From Campanula takesimana (Eukaryota > Streptophyta > Magnoliopsida > Asterales > Campanulaceae): 64,000 nucleotides of DNA. Under the pieces are notes generated by a model. That model worked only from the letters and a program-made list of their open reading frames with translations, had not been told where the DNA came from and made no database searches. This document shows, in pieces, positions 45,646 through 58,140 of the stretch (position 1 is its first letter; each line of letters starts with the position of its first letter). A program made the translations under genes and the position numbers. The stretch is taken from contig JAOWBW010000006.1 of NCBI GenBank assembly GCA_026119855.1, forward strand, positions 3,224,001 through 3,288,000. Reading direction: 5' to 3'.

Positions 45646-48131
45646 ATGCCAAAATCCGAATTCTTTCCCAGGTTAAATAATTTTCCGTCCCAAGCGTAGG
45701 AGTAACTTTTATTAACTCTTAGACAATACCCAAAACATTATTTCAGGCTCAATTCATTTCTTTTACCGTCCCATAAATAATAGGACAATTTCCTTTTATT
45801 CCATTTCAATATTTCACCGTCCTCAAAAGTATAAGTACAATTTTATTTTATACTAATATACCCATCTAGGGATACTTCCATTCATTTCCCCGTACCACAA
45901 ATAATGGTACGATTTTTCTAATAATATTTAAATCAAGTTACTATTTTACCGTCTCACGAATAGGAGTGTAATTTTCTTTACTTTTCCAAATCATTACTCC
46001 CAGGTTCTCAAAGTTATTCCTTCTTAATTTCATACGAATACTCCCTTCGTACCAATTTAACAAGTATCACAAAAATTGCTCAAAACACAATTTTAACAAG
46101 AACAAGTATCGGGAATAACATATATGCATGTTATTACAAGTAAGGGGGAGTCAATAACTTACCTAGTCAAAAATCAAGTTGACCCAAATTAATTTCTGAT
46201 CGGTCTGGAACGCTCTATTCAACGCCACAAATATTTATCCGGGACCAGAATCACGAACAGAGGAATAATTAATCGCGAGGAGTCGAGAATAGGGTAAACC
46301 CTAACTTTTCTTTTGGAACAGAAGGAGAGTACGAGAAGAAAACTTAAGATTTGCTTTCTCTGAAGAGAAAGCAACAAGATATACTTGCCACTTTCAAAGA
46401 ATTGCAACTAGGCCCCTCAAGTTCTAACTTTGACAAAAAGGCCCTTAAACTTTCAACTTTGACATTTAACCACCTTAATTTTCTAAAATAGTTAAATAAT
46501 TAACTCAAATAAATTAGCATATAAATATGCTAGTCAAGAATTTAACAAGCACGTTAAATATTTAACAAGCAAGTCAAGAATTTAACAAATAAGTCAAATA
46601 TTTAACGAGATTAAGGATGGGCGTTACAGACAGCTGTCTTCAGATTTGAATTTCAAACAAGGGGAGTGTCTCCATCTCCGTGTGTGCTGAGTGTTCTTGT
46701 TTTGTCGTTTGTCCACATCAGCAAATTTGGCTCATTCAAAAGCGTAGCTTGTTATGACGCTTTCCAAGCTTCATAAGGTAAGGTCAGAAAGTGAGAATTA
46801 AGGCAAGTCTGAGTGCGCATGAGATTCATGCGCATGGAGTGCGCAGAAGGTGATGCGCTGCGCAATGAAGTTTGTGAGCGCTGCTACAGGGTACAAGTTT
46901 TACAATGGAAGAAAAATCAAAAGCAAAAGACCTTGCGCATCAAAAACTTACAATTGAGCAGCTAAACAAAAAGATTACAAAGTCTAGTCTATTTGAATTC
47001 GCTGCAGTGCTTCGTGCATCTCATTCTGCAAGCTAGTAAACTTGTTCATTAACTCAATCTTCAGTTGCTGAAACTTGGCGTTCTATTCCACAACTAGATT
47101 CACATGAGTCTTCATACCGTCGTGCATTAGCTCATTATCTCTCTGGATGTCTTCAGAAATCCTGTTAAAGCAATTTTCAAACGCCCCCATCTGATTTCCA
47201 AACGATTGAAGGGACGCAGCTATGGAGTCCTGAATTTCTTTCTGCGCATCAATCAAAGTCTTGGTTAGCTCTACCTGAACCATGTTCTGACTGGCTTGCA
47301 TATCTAGCATAGCTTGGTTCATTCTTCCATTGAAAGTATCACTGAACTGAACTAAGCAGTCAGTCATATGAGATTTGAGCGCATCAATGGAGGAGGGGCT
47401 GGAGGCAGTGGGCGCAAAATTGTCAATAGACTTTATGACTTTGGCAGACTCAATCTGAATGATTTCTGTGATGGTTTTGGCTAAGGAAAACAAAGCTTCA
47501 TTCAACCCATGCACAGAGGGGATCTTAGTGAGCGCAGAAGAGATGATGCCGAAGTCATGCTGGATATCTTGGCGCAGTAGATCAAAATCTTGAGAGGGCG
47601 CAGCACCAGAACCAGATGCATGCGCAGCAGCAGAACCTGAGGGAGGAGGCATAGCTTCAGAACTGGTTGCCTTTGTTGCAGAACTCTCCCCCTTAATGGC
47701 ACAATCAATAGCCTGAAGGAAACTGGCTTGCGCATCGAGCCTTGCAGACTGCGCATCCAGTTGCTCTTGAATCTTGGTTTGCGCAGTGACCACCTGAAAG
47801 TGCTGGGTTTGCGCAGCAAATTGATTAGCCTGGATAGTCTGGAGCATGGCCAAGATTTGACGTATGTCTGATGCTGAATTGGAGGGATCAGAGGGAGCAG
47901 TTTCTGGAGTCTCCAAGGGGATAACTATTGGAGAAGTTTGAGAAGCCCCAGTGGTGTGCGCATTGATAGCATCAGGGGTGAAAATTGGAGTATCAACAGT
48001 TGTGGGTGCTTGCGTATGAACAGGAGATGTATGCTCACAAATTGGAGATTGATGAGCAGCATAATCTTTTGAACTGGAATCCGCAGCATCATCAATGATA
48101 GGCGCATCAGGGTCCACAGTTGGATCAGGTG

Positions 48132-49593
48132 TGTTGGGTTTCGTAGTCACATGCGCAGCGGAATTAAGCATTTAAAATTTAATGAAACCCAAAGCCCATA
48201 GATCCATTCATATGATTAAGTCAAATACAACAATATGAATACTAGAATACTAACCCTTGATGCCTTTGATTTTGCAACCTTGAATTCGATAGAGACTTGA
48301 AAACTTGATCACGATCATAGTAATAATCACGAACTTTGAAGATGATAAGTTTCACCCTCTAGCGGTATCCACACCACGAACGAATATCAAGAACACTTGA
48401 TCTTGGTTGCTAGACCAAATTATGAAACACGTTTTCATAATTAATATGAACTATATGGAATTTTCTTTGTGTATAATTTTGTTCTTCAATCTAGGATTTC
48501 TTAGAACAAAATAAACTCTCTCAAACTCTTTGGAGACTTGCACAAAAGCTTAGGTTCTGTTCTTGGCCGAATTTTGATGTTTATATACAAGTTAGACCTA
48601 TTCCAAATAGGAAACTTGTGTCTAAACCCGTCCAAAATTCCTTTCCGAATCAAATTAGGAATCTGTCCCCGACAGTACTGTGCGGCCGCCCAAACTGAGG
48701 TGTGCGGCCGCCCAATTTCTTGTGCGGTCGCCCAGCCCATTTGGGCGGTCGCCCAAAGGCCCAAAAAAATCCAATTTTTCCAAATTTCCAATATAGTCCT
48801 TATTTAGGATTCGTTCTATTGTGTGTGACCCTCTAGGATTATACTAAGTTGGCAATGGGTTCAAACATGAAACCATAAGATATGATTAGGTTCTAGCAAA
48901 CCGTCATACCTACCCAAATAGTATAACTAGATACAAGTTCGCATTCCTTTTTAGAACATTTCATAATCCCTTTGTCCACGATGTCATTGAACACAAGTCA
49001 TGGTCAACAAGTCAACTTGTATTGTTCAATACTTTCACGATTCCGAATATGTTGATAATCCAAATGACATTGATCCAATCAATCCATTTGAGTTTGGCCA
49101 AACATTTCATCAACATCATTCCTTCGAGGGGCCCAAGCTTGACATCTCTCCGAAGAGGGACAAATCCATTTGGTTTATTATTCTTCCCTACGTGAATCCA
49201 ATCATGCCAATCATACCCTTTATAATTACCGTGTTAAGGCAGCGTTTGAATATGTCAAACATAATGTTCATCAAGTGGAAGACTATAATAACTTCATGTC
49301 CAAGGATTCAAATGACATAACTAATATGAGATTTATATATGACATCGACCATGACATAAATCTCATACCGCGGGTCATGTCCAGTACCTTGTTCCAAACA
49401 AGTACCCATAAATCTAACATGATCATCCCATGATCATTTAGCCTTTATACTAGTGCTTAACAAGCTCTAGGGACGGAGATTATTATAAGCAAACACGAGC
49501 CATAATAATAATCTTATTATCTCTTTATCATTATGAATAAAATGATAACTTATACAACGTTTAACAAACGTGCCTAGGGCACCAACACCAACA
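48132..49593 (-). repeat. 3' LTR of the young copia element
   Basis: 1462 bp. Minus-strand TGTTGGTGTTGGTGCCC...CAACCCAACA. Contains the GC-rich module at 48680-48770. Confidence 0.95.
48680..48770. repeat. GC-rich GCGGYCGCCC module, left LTR copy
   Basis: Four GTGCGGCCGCCCA/GTGCGGTCGCCCA-type units followed by AAAGGCCCAAAAA. Includes NotI-type GCGGCCGC sites in otherwise AT-rich DNA. Confidence 0.88.
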
Positions 49594-49607
49594 ATCTCCC
49601 ACTTGCC
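49594..49607 (-). other. Polypurine tract of the young copia element
   Basis: Minus-strand GGCAAGTGGGAGAT directly precedes the 3' LTR, a common copia arrangement. Confidence 0.75.
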
Positions 49608-49711
49608 CTAGGCCCAATTCCCTAGGTATCCAATACACATGGACCTAACATGACCATCTAGCGTGAAGTCCATATGTCCGTAAATCATACATATATTATC
49701 TTCTTACCATT

Positions 49712-50023
49712 GCACCACTATTATCACTAAATGGTCTATTGAATTAGCAATGCTAGGAACCATCTTAAGTTCACAATGAACTTCTTAATCAAACCACTTC
49801 CTTAACATGCAGCAGTCCCATTGTTTAGTGTGTCCGTGTTATCATTAGTAGGTAATATATATCTCTCGAACGATAAGAGAACGCCTAAGTAGATTTAGGG
49901 TGTGCTCTTGGTTCCTTTGCTTGGTCAATAGCACCACTATTATCACTAATATGGTCTATTGAATTAGCAATGCTAGGAACCATCTTAAGTTCACAATGAA
50001 CTTCTTAATCAAACCACTTCCTT
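49712..50023. repeat. Direct duplication in the young copia interior
   Basis: A ~93-bp phrase from GCACCACTATTATCACTAA is present at 49712-49804 and 49931-50023 (period 219) with very few differences. Confidence 0.85.
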
Positions 50024-53000
50024 TGCAGCATCCAATGCGGAAATATACTTAGATTTAGTATGTAGAATTTAGTGACTCTGCTTGGAACCATTCCAACTTA
50101 CAGCTTCACTATTATTTATAAAACTCAATTGCGATCTTTTATCATCTTTGTCGGTTTGGAAGCATGCATCCGCGTACCCATATACGACGATATCATCTTC
50201 CATCCCTTCATAGATCAAAACAATTCTTCAGTCCTTCTAAAGTGCTTTAAGAATTGTTTCACAGCCATCCAATGACTCTCACCGGTTATCGGATTAATAT
50301 CTACTCGTCATGCTCCAAGCATTAGATATATCCGCCTTAGTACTTATCATGGCATCATGGATCCAATTGCCGAAGCAAATGGTATCTCATTCGTTTTTCT
50401 TATGCTCATGTTTTGTCTTTAGGACATTGAGTCTTGCTTAGAGAAACTCCATGTAACACTGACAAATGTCCTCTCTTAGAATTTTTCCATGCGAAATCTT
50501 CTTATGACTTTGTCAATGTATGTACATTGGCTTTAAACCATTTAGCTTCTTTGATCTATCTCTATAGATCTTAATGCCAATGACTTATGCTTCATCCATA
50601 TTCTTCATTGCGAAACACTTTCTTAACCAAATCTTTACAGATTAAAGTGTAGGAATGTCGTTTCCAATGAGAAATATGTCATCCACATATTAGATAAGGA
50701 ATATCACCATGCTCCCACTAATCTTCTTGTATATACAAGATTCATCTTCGTTCTTGATCAAGCCAAGCTCTATGACTTATCAAAACGGAGATTCCAACTC
50801 CCAAAAGCTTGCTTCAATCCATCCAATGAATCTTCGCAACTTTCATACCTTTTAGAATTTTCTTGACTATCAAAACCTTTAGGTTGTATCCAATACATCC
50901 TTAAGTGAGTTCCCGTTGAGGAACGCTTGTTTTGACATCATTTTGTCAAATTTCATATTCCAAATATGAACATGTGACTATGAAAATTCTAATAAGTTTC
51001 TTGCTACCCATGTAACATTTTTCTCCAAGAAAAGTCATTCATCTCCTTTGGTTTTAACACCTTAGGTTAGAATGATCAAGTTCCAAACTTGATTATTATA
51101 CATGAATTGCCTTTTAGATTTTATGACTCCAAGCCATTAATCTAAATGTGGAGTTTGATATTGCATCTTTGATAGGTGGTAAATACTTCATTCTAAATGA
51201 ACTTTACCTCAATACTTTCTATTTTGAAATATCCAATATTTCTACTAATAGATTGTATCCTATCATCTATCGCAAGTATTTGTATATCTTGAACAGACTT
51301 TTCACCACTCCTTGTGAAAACTTGTTCAACTTCCATCTTAGGTTAAAATATATTTTCTAGGTCTCGAACCATTCGAGATACATTTTACTCCCACTGATTC
51401 TTTTAGAGATAAACCATTTATCTAGAAAAGTATCATCATAATTAACAAACCATTTGTTTCTTATGAGTAAAATTATTATCCTCAAGTTTCCTTAGGATAT
51501 CCCATGAAAATATATTTATTAGATTTAAATGTGAGTGTGTCCCAGACAACTCCTTTCAAAAAGGTCTCACCATCTTAAATCTTTATGAAAGACAAACCGA
51601 GTTTTCTTTCACCAATTAACCTCTTTTGATGGAATTCAAATTAGTGTAGTTACAGCGGTTTGTAATACATAACCCCAAAATTAATAATGGAAGATCAATT
51701 TGACTTTATCATCTAATGAACCATATCCAATAAGGTTATTGTACTTCCATGCAGACACATCATTTAAAATGATGTTCTTAGTGAAGTTAATTTGTGAAAC
51801 CATTTCACAACTTTAATGATGACTGTCAAATTCTTGGTTCAATTATTCGTCATCATGATCCAATCAGAGTCTTTGAATAGTTTTACCAAGTATAATAAAA
51901 AAAAATCTTTTAGCATTGCTTCTTAATGCACCATACATATCAAAATGTATTAGGTCAATTAAGATATTAGCCTTTTACCAATCATAGTAAAGGATGTCTT
52001 GGTCCAAGTAAATAAGATTTGCATAAATCATGTGATTCCAAATCATATGACTTAAAACTCCGTCCCATGGAATTTTAGATATGCATCTTTTATTTATTTG
52101 ATCAAAACAATAATGCATAAAGAATTTTAATTATTTATGTTATAGCCTTTATTACTTTGTTCTTCAAGATTTAGGATATAAGATTTATTTATATGATAAC
52201 ACAATGAAGTAAATCATAATAAATAAAGCACTTTTCTTATTCCAAACAAGAAATTAATATCCTTCATTATCTTTTAACAAAATAATGTTTTCTACTTCAT
52301 CAGTAAAGTCACTTTACAAGTGTTCTACAAACAATGTTGCAACCATTGCATCATTACCGTTTGTAGATAAAACTTTACTATAAGTAGTCTTTCATTTTAC
52401 TAATTATTCTGGTATCCAATACCCAATAATTAAATTTAGAAATAATAATTTATAACATAAAATTCCCAAGTGGTAGTCCCACTACCATTCCTTTTATTGA
52501 TCATCCAGAATTTTGACTACAATTCTAAATGGTCAATCCAATTGCCATTTTTACCAAATTGCATCAATTAGAGTTATTATTTTAACCATAATTATTTCTT
52601 TTAGGTTTGACAACTCTTGTCTTACCTTTCTTTTGGCACTTTGCCCTTTTCCTTATGAACCATGAGCTCTGGAGAACCATTCTCCAATATCTTCATCTTC
52701 GCAGTTTTTCAGCATGTTAATGCAACTCGAATAAATTCTTATTCATTCTAAGCATGTTATAGTCCATCACAAAGTGATTATAACTCTTAGGAAATGAATC
52801 AAGAATAAGATCCATGGCTAGCTCCAATCCAATTGGACTCCCAAGTTTCTCAAGATACTCTACGTAGTCATTATCTTAGGCGTGTGAGGTTCCACTTATT
52901 GCCCTTTACTCCTTTTGCAAGAAGAAAATGCAATAATGGTTTTATACCTCTCTTGCTTAGATTGCTCTTTGAAACATGTAACTCAACTCCACGCCTATCT

Positions 53001-53240
53001 AATAGGCTTCCAAAGTTTCAAACTTTGTTGAAGTTTTGAGTACATAATCGCGAGCATAGGACAACTCACATTCCTAGAATCATACTCATGATTCTTGTGA
53101 TTGTCTATTCTGGCTTTGGGTTCTTTGGGAATAGGCCCATCAAGAATGTACAACCTATCTTCTTGCCTTAGAACCATTCTTAGGCTCAGAATCCAATCCA
53201 TGAAGTTTGTACCATTCTTTTGAAGCTTTATCCTTAACAA
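49900..53240 (-). pseudogene. Decayed copia gag-pol of the young element
   Basis: Read on the minus strand, a Gag N-terminal domain is recognisable at 53240-52995 (NGTNFMDWILSLRMVLRQED ... LYILDGPIPKEP). An RT core with YVDDIFLIGND lies near 50690-50740 beside in-frame stops, and an RNase H trace (YADACFQTD) lies near 50160. Most of the stretch between them is shifted or stopped, so no polyprotein can be made. Gene order gag-RT-RNase H agrees with the PBS and PPT orientation. Confidence 0.7.
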
Positions 53241-53405
53241 GGATTAATCGCAACGATTTTAGTTGTCATCTACAACTTATGCAAAATTTCCAAAATTTTA
53301 CAAGTACCAATCTCATTAAAGAGATAAATAATGTATTTTCCAAAAATACTCCCACTAAATTATATAACCTTCTTATACATCCAATGTATAATATAATTTA
53401 AATGG

Positions 53406-53650
53406 GCTAAGATCCAACTTTAACTTAATTTTGAGTACGCTTTGGCGCACCGCTCAAAACTAAATTAATTAGGTAGACAACCCTGTCAATCATATCTCAT
53501 ATGACTCTTAGATCTTTTCATGAGATTCTTTTGAAATTGTGCTAAGATCCAACTTTAATTTAACTTTGAGTCCACGGAGGCGGACCGCTCAAAATCAAAT
53601 TAATTAGGTAGACAATTTCTTGTCAATCATATCTCATATGATTCTTAGGG
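53406..53650. repeat. Direct duplication, period ~135 bp
   Basis: GCTAAGATCCAACTTTAA at 53406 and 53541, each continuing to ACCGCTCAAAA, AATTAATTAGGTAGACAA and TCAATCATATCTCATATGA. Confidence 0.8.
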
Positions 53651-54542
53651 ATCCAATTTCGAAAGCATGTTTAATCTCATCTTTGCCTAGGCCCAAAACT
53701 GTTTTGACGCCTTATTAAGTCCAACCATTTTAAACGCATAGGAAACTCTTATTCACTCATCTTGCTCATACAAAAGTAAAATCAATGCACCTCGCTTTGG
53801 CGAGCCCACATGAAAATACCCTTGCACAAACAAGTGTTTTAATCATGGCGTGGCAAGAGGACTTAAAACTTTCTTTGAAGGTTCATTACATATAGCATTC
53901 AACACATTTATGAGCACATAAGATAAACATGTTATGCTTCAAGTTTAGCCACTAAATTAATCTCCATTAATTTAAGCACAATATTTATGTGTCATTAGTT
54001 TCTCTATAATTATGAGGATGAGACCTTTTCAACTTTGGTCGTTATTTCCAAATCAAGACAACAAGAAGTGCGGTCGAACTAAGCCGTTAGGCAACCACAA
54101 TCCCGCACTAATTCAAGAGACCAAGAAAGTAGTCCATGTGGCCGAAACTAAGCAATAGATGGTCTCGATGAACGTAGGCCAATTGCATTCACAATTCCAC
54201 ATGGATCTCCAAACTTTGAATCAAGAACTTTGTTTCTCAATTTTAGCAATTATGAACTCTTCATAATTCTAACTTCGTTTTATCTTTGAAACTTTGATTG
54301 CGATCAATTTTGGGAAACACAATCTCGATGAACGCAGATTAGCCATCCAAAACTTGAACCAATCTAGGAATCACAAGACTAAAACAAATAGGAAAATCAA
54401 ACCCCAAGATCCACACTCAAACCAACTACCCAAAGCCCATTCCAGATCAGCAAGTCTGGTCTGGTTTTGTTACTGGTTCGGTTGGACCTATCGAAAATTC
54501 CAAATTCCAATTTTAACCAAAATCAGAACAGAATCAGTGAAC

Positions 54543-54620
54543 TGTGCGGTCGCCCAAACTCTCCTGTGCGGTCGCCCAAACATGTGCGGCCGCCCAGGGA
54601 GATTTGTGCGGTCGCCCAAA
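54543..54620. repeat. GC-rich module, internal copy
   Basis: Four TGTGCGGTCGCCCAAA-type units in the leader of the young copia element, about 300 bp from its PBS. Confidence 0.85.
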
Positions 54621-54899
54621 CGCATCAGAAGGAATTTTGAAGTTCGAAAATTTGTCTCAAAATTGTCTTTCCCCGATTATTAAGACCATGATCCAATCAG
54701 AATTAATAATCAAACAATTCAGAATCCATCATAATATTTATTGCGATTGAATCGTGCGATTAAAGTTGTAAAACAATAAATCACATAAAATCACATAACA
54801 CATAAACATCATATAATCCAATAATCATATCATGCTTGGCACATAAACAATTTATATACACACAACATGATCTAATATTGAAATAATCAACATGAACCG

Positions 54900-54912
54900 G
54901 GCTCTGATACCA
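54900..54912 (-). other. Primer binding site of the young copia element
   Basis: Minus-strand TGGTATCAGAGCC, an exact initiator tRNA-Met complement, one base from the 5' LTR. Confidence 0.9.
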
Positions 54913-54913
54913 C

Positions 54914-56375
54914 TGTTGGGTTTCGTAGTCACATGCGCAGCGGAATTAAGCATTTAAAATTTAATGAAACCCAAAGCCCATAGATCCATTCATATGATTA
55001 AGTCAAATACAACAATATGAATACTAGAATACTAACCCTTGATGCCTTTGATTTTGCAACCTTGAATTCGATAGGGACTTGAAAACTTGATCACGATCAT
55101 AGTAATAATCACGAACTTTGAAGATGATAAGTTTCACCCTCTAGCGGTATCCACACCACGAACGAATATCAAGAACACTTGATCTTGGTTGCTAGACCAA
55201 ATTATGAAACACGTTTTCATAATTAATATGAACTATATAGAATTTTCTTTGTGTATAATTTTGTTCTTCAATCTAGGATTTCTTAGAACAAAATAAACTC
55301 TCTCAAACTCTTTGGAGACTTGCACAAAAGCTTAGGTTCTGTTCTTGGCCGAATTTTGATGTTTATATACAAGTTAGACCTATTCCAAATAGGAAACTTG
55401 TGTCTAAACCCGTCCAAAATTCCTTTCCGAATCAAATTAGGAATCTGTCCCCGACAGTACTGTGCGGCCGCCCAAACTGAGGTGTAAGGCCGCCCAATTT
55501 CTTGTGCGGTCGCCCAGCCCATTTGGGCGGTCGCCCAAAGGCCCAGAAAAATCCAATTTTTCCAAATTTCCAATATAGTCCTTATTTAGGATTCGTTCTA
55601 TTGTGTGTGACCCTCTAGGATTATACTAAGTTGGCAATGGGTTCAAACATGAAACCATAAGATATGATTAGGTTCTAGCAAACCGTCATACCTACCCAAA
55701 TAGTATAACTAGATACAAGTTCGCATTCCTTTTTAGAACATGTCATAATCCCTTTGTCCACGATGTCATTGAACACAAGTCATGGTCAACAAGTCAACTT
55801 GTATTGTTCAATACTTTCTCGATTCCGAATATGTTGATAATCCAAATGACATTGATCCAATCAATCCATTTGAGTTTGGCCAAACATTTCATCAACATCA
55901 TTCCTTCGAGGGGCCCAAGCTTGACATCTCTCCGAAGAGGGACAAATCCATTTGGTTTATTATTCTTCCCTACGTGAATCCAATCATGCCAATCATACCC
56001 TTTATAATTACCGTGTTAAGGCAGCGTTTGAATATGTCAAACATAATGTTCATCAAGTGGAAGACTATAATAACTTCATGTCCAAGGATTCAAATGACAT
56101 AACTAATATGAGATTTATATATGACATCGACCATGACATAAATCTCATACCGCGGGTCATGTCCAGTACCTTGTTCCAAACAAGTACCCATAAATCTAAC
56201 ATGATCATCCCATGATCATTTAGCCTTTATACTAGTGCTTAACAAGCTCTAGGGACGGAGATTATTATAAGCAAACACGAGCCATAATAATAATCTTATT
56301 ATCTCTTTATCATTATGAATAAAATGATAACTTATACAACGTTTAACAAACGTGCCTAGGGCACCAACACCAACA
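54914..56375 (-). repeat. 5' LTR of the young copia element
   Basis: 1462 bp, same length as the left LTR. It contains the GC-rich module at 55462-55552, with one unit altered (GTGTAAGGCCGCCC instead of GTGTGCGGCCGCCC). Confidence 0.95.
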
Positions 56376-58079
56376 AGGTGCATCATGAGCAAAGCCTTCA
56401 TCATCAATGAAAATGGGTGAGGCTTGCTGCGCAGTATTCCTTTGCGCAATAGATTCCAACCGAGCTTTCCTGGCAGCTTCACGCACATTCAAATCAGGGT
56501 GCTGTGAATCAGATTCATCTTCAGATAAGTCCTTTGGACGCTTTGTAGCTCGCTTCTTTGATACCTTTGATTTAACCCTGCGCTTGGGGATGAACTTAGC
56601 CTTGGGAGCGCATTTCTTAGCAGATAGAGGAATTTCATCCTCGCTAGAAGTTTCCTTGTGCGCATCCTTGGGAATCTCCCCCTGAGGCGGTGCAGCCTTT
56701 GAGGTTCCAGAAGATTTAGAAGGGCTCAAAAAAGGATCATTGAATGCACCCTAAAAAATATCTTCTTCCATGGGCACAGTAGGAGGAGTAGATGTGCGCT
56801 TTGATTCTGGAGCAGTAGGAGGAGGCGCAGCATCAACATCAGCTTCTACTTGGATGTCTTCATCAGACTCATCCAGTAGGGTTCTTGAACTGTTGGATTT
56901 CTTCTTCATCTTTTCCTTCTTCTTTTCTTTAGGCTTTGTAGCCTTAGATTTCTTCGACCTCTTTGGAGGCTCAGGCTCAGCAGTAGCCTTACACTTTGGA
57001 GTTTGCGCAGTAGGCTCTTTGATTTTAATTCCTGGGGTAGCTGTAGATTTGTTGGCCTTCTTTTTCTTGCGCAAAGGCGCATCAGCAGCAGTACCCTTGC
57101 CTTTTTCTTTGTCACCTACTTTGCTTGGGACCGGCTCAAAGAAGGATTCGTTTTCAGAATCAGATTCAGTTGAAGATGCCTCATAAATATCACCACTAGA
57201 TACAGGAGGCGATCCTTGATTTTCAGGATGAATATCTTCAAACACTTCAATGGGGTCAGCAGCCCAGTACATGCAGTAATCAAAGTTGTTTACTTCACGG
57301 CAGAAATTCTGAAGAAATACGCGTGAATACGTGCCCGTGGAAGTCACATCAACTTTGAGAGAGGGGTCCTCCTCCACCAGTTTGCGCACTGATGGGAATC
57401 GCATGAAGATTGCAGTTAGAATTCTGCAATGCGTTTTGTACTTGGCTGGTTTCTTTGGATCAGCTGCCTTCTTTTTGTAGACGCGCACCCAACGCACTAA
57501 TTCATCAAAGATAATTTCAGACCAGCTTAACCTCTTCTTTTTGTAAATGGCAACGCATCACATCCATTGCTTACTGATGAATGTTGACTTGTTACCATTT
57601 TTGCAGTTGATAGTGTCACCAATGAGAGTGCAGAGGTGGAACATCAATTCCCCAAAATCTTTCCTATCATGGTTGTTGTACTGACCAACCAGAGTAGGAA
57701 TCCTTATAAGCTTCTGCGCAACACTGTCCTGCACATCCTGAGGTAGCTTCTTCTTATTGCACGCTGGTAAACCCATCGTCTGTCTGATATGCGCGTAGTT
57801 GATAGTTATAGAAATTTCGCGGATAGAACTTTTGAGACAAGGAACTGAGATGTCGTCGTACATTCGATCAATTTCTTCTGCATTGCTGAAGAACTCATCG
57901 ATGTAAGATGGAAGAATGAAGTCCTGGCCTCTGGAGAAGAGAGGCAAAATCCCAGATTTATCCATGATTTCAACCATATAGCATCCTAGCGCATCCAGTT
58001 TTAGGTCTTCCACATCAAGTTCCCATCCAGGAATAAAGTAATTGAGATTCTGCGCAAAACAAAGGTGGAGAATTAGGTC

Positions 58080-58140
58080 TGGACATGCGCATAGAGAGAA
58101 GCGCATGCGCATGAGCAATATGCGCTATGCGCAGTGCATG
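58080..58140. repeat. Dense TGCGCA cluster in the env-like intron
   Basis: Overlapping GCGCATGCGC, ATATGCGCTATGCGCA and similar words near the intron's 3' end. Comparable clusters lie at 59280-59390 and 46800-46870. Confidence 0.7.

Larger units (their letters stand above)
42804..46628 (-). repeat. Large gypsy-type solo LTR (3825 bp)
   Basis: On the minus strand it runs TGTAACGCCCATCC...GGCGTGTCA and is flanked by an exact 5-bp TSD GACAG (42799-42803 and 46629-46633). No PBS, internal domain or second LTR is inside, so the whole is read as one solo LTR. The TGTAACGCCC start and multi-kilobase length suit plant gypsy LTRs. It lacks the TGCGCA words typical of the surrounding element, which confirms foreign origin. 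Confidence 0.75.
41826..46659 (-). repeat. 3' LTR of the Sirevirus-like element, split by a solo LTR
   Basis: The inner end is at 41826 (TGTTGGTCCC on the plus strand). The other end is placed near 46659, where minus-strand TGTTTGAAATTC follows a GGAGATGGAGAC tract. Removing the solo LTR and one TSD leaves about 1 kb. The right boundary is uncertain without the 5' LTR. Confidence 0.55.
48132..56375 (-). mobile_element. Young non-autonomous copia element (8244 bp)
   Basis: Two 1462-bp LTRs (48132-49593 and 54914-56375) with an exact 5-bp TSD AGGTG (48127-48131 and 56376-56380). The iMet PBS next to the right LTR and the polypurine tract next to the left LTR place it on the minus strand. The LTRs differ at about seven positions by eye (~99.5% identity), a recent insertion. 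It lies inside the env-like frame, which reads straight across the empty site. Its own gag-pol is heavily decayed. Confidence 0.95.

Noticed and set aside
42804..46628. Full LTR retrotransposon instead of a solo LTR
   Set aside because: No second copy of the terminal sequence, PBS, polypurine tract or coding domain lies inside; only one TG...CA unit with a TSD is visible.
48501..49433. Small frames repeated in both copia LTRs
   Set aside because: They recur only because the LTR is duplicated; frames run through the GC-rich module and have no domain.
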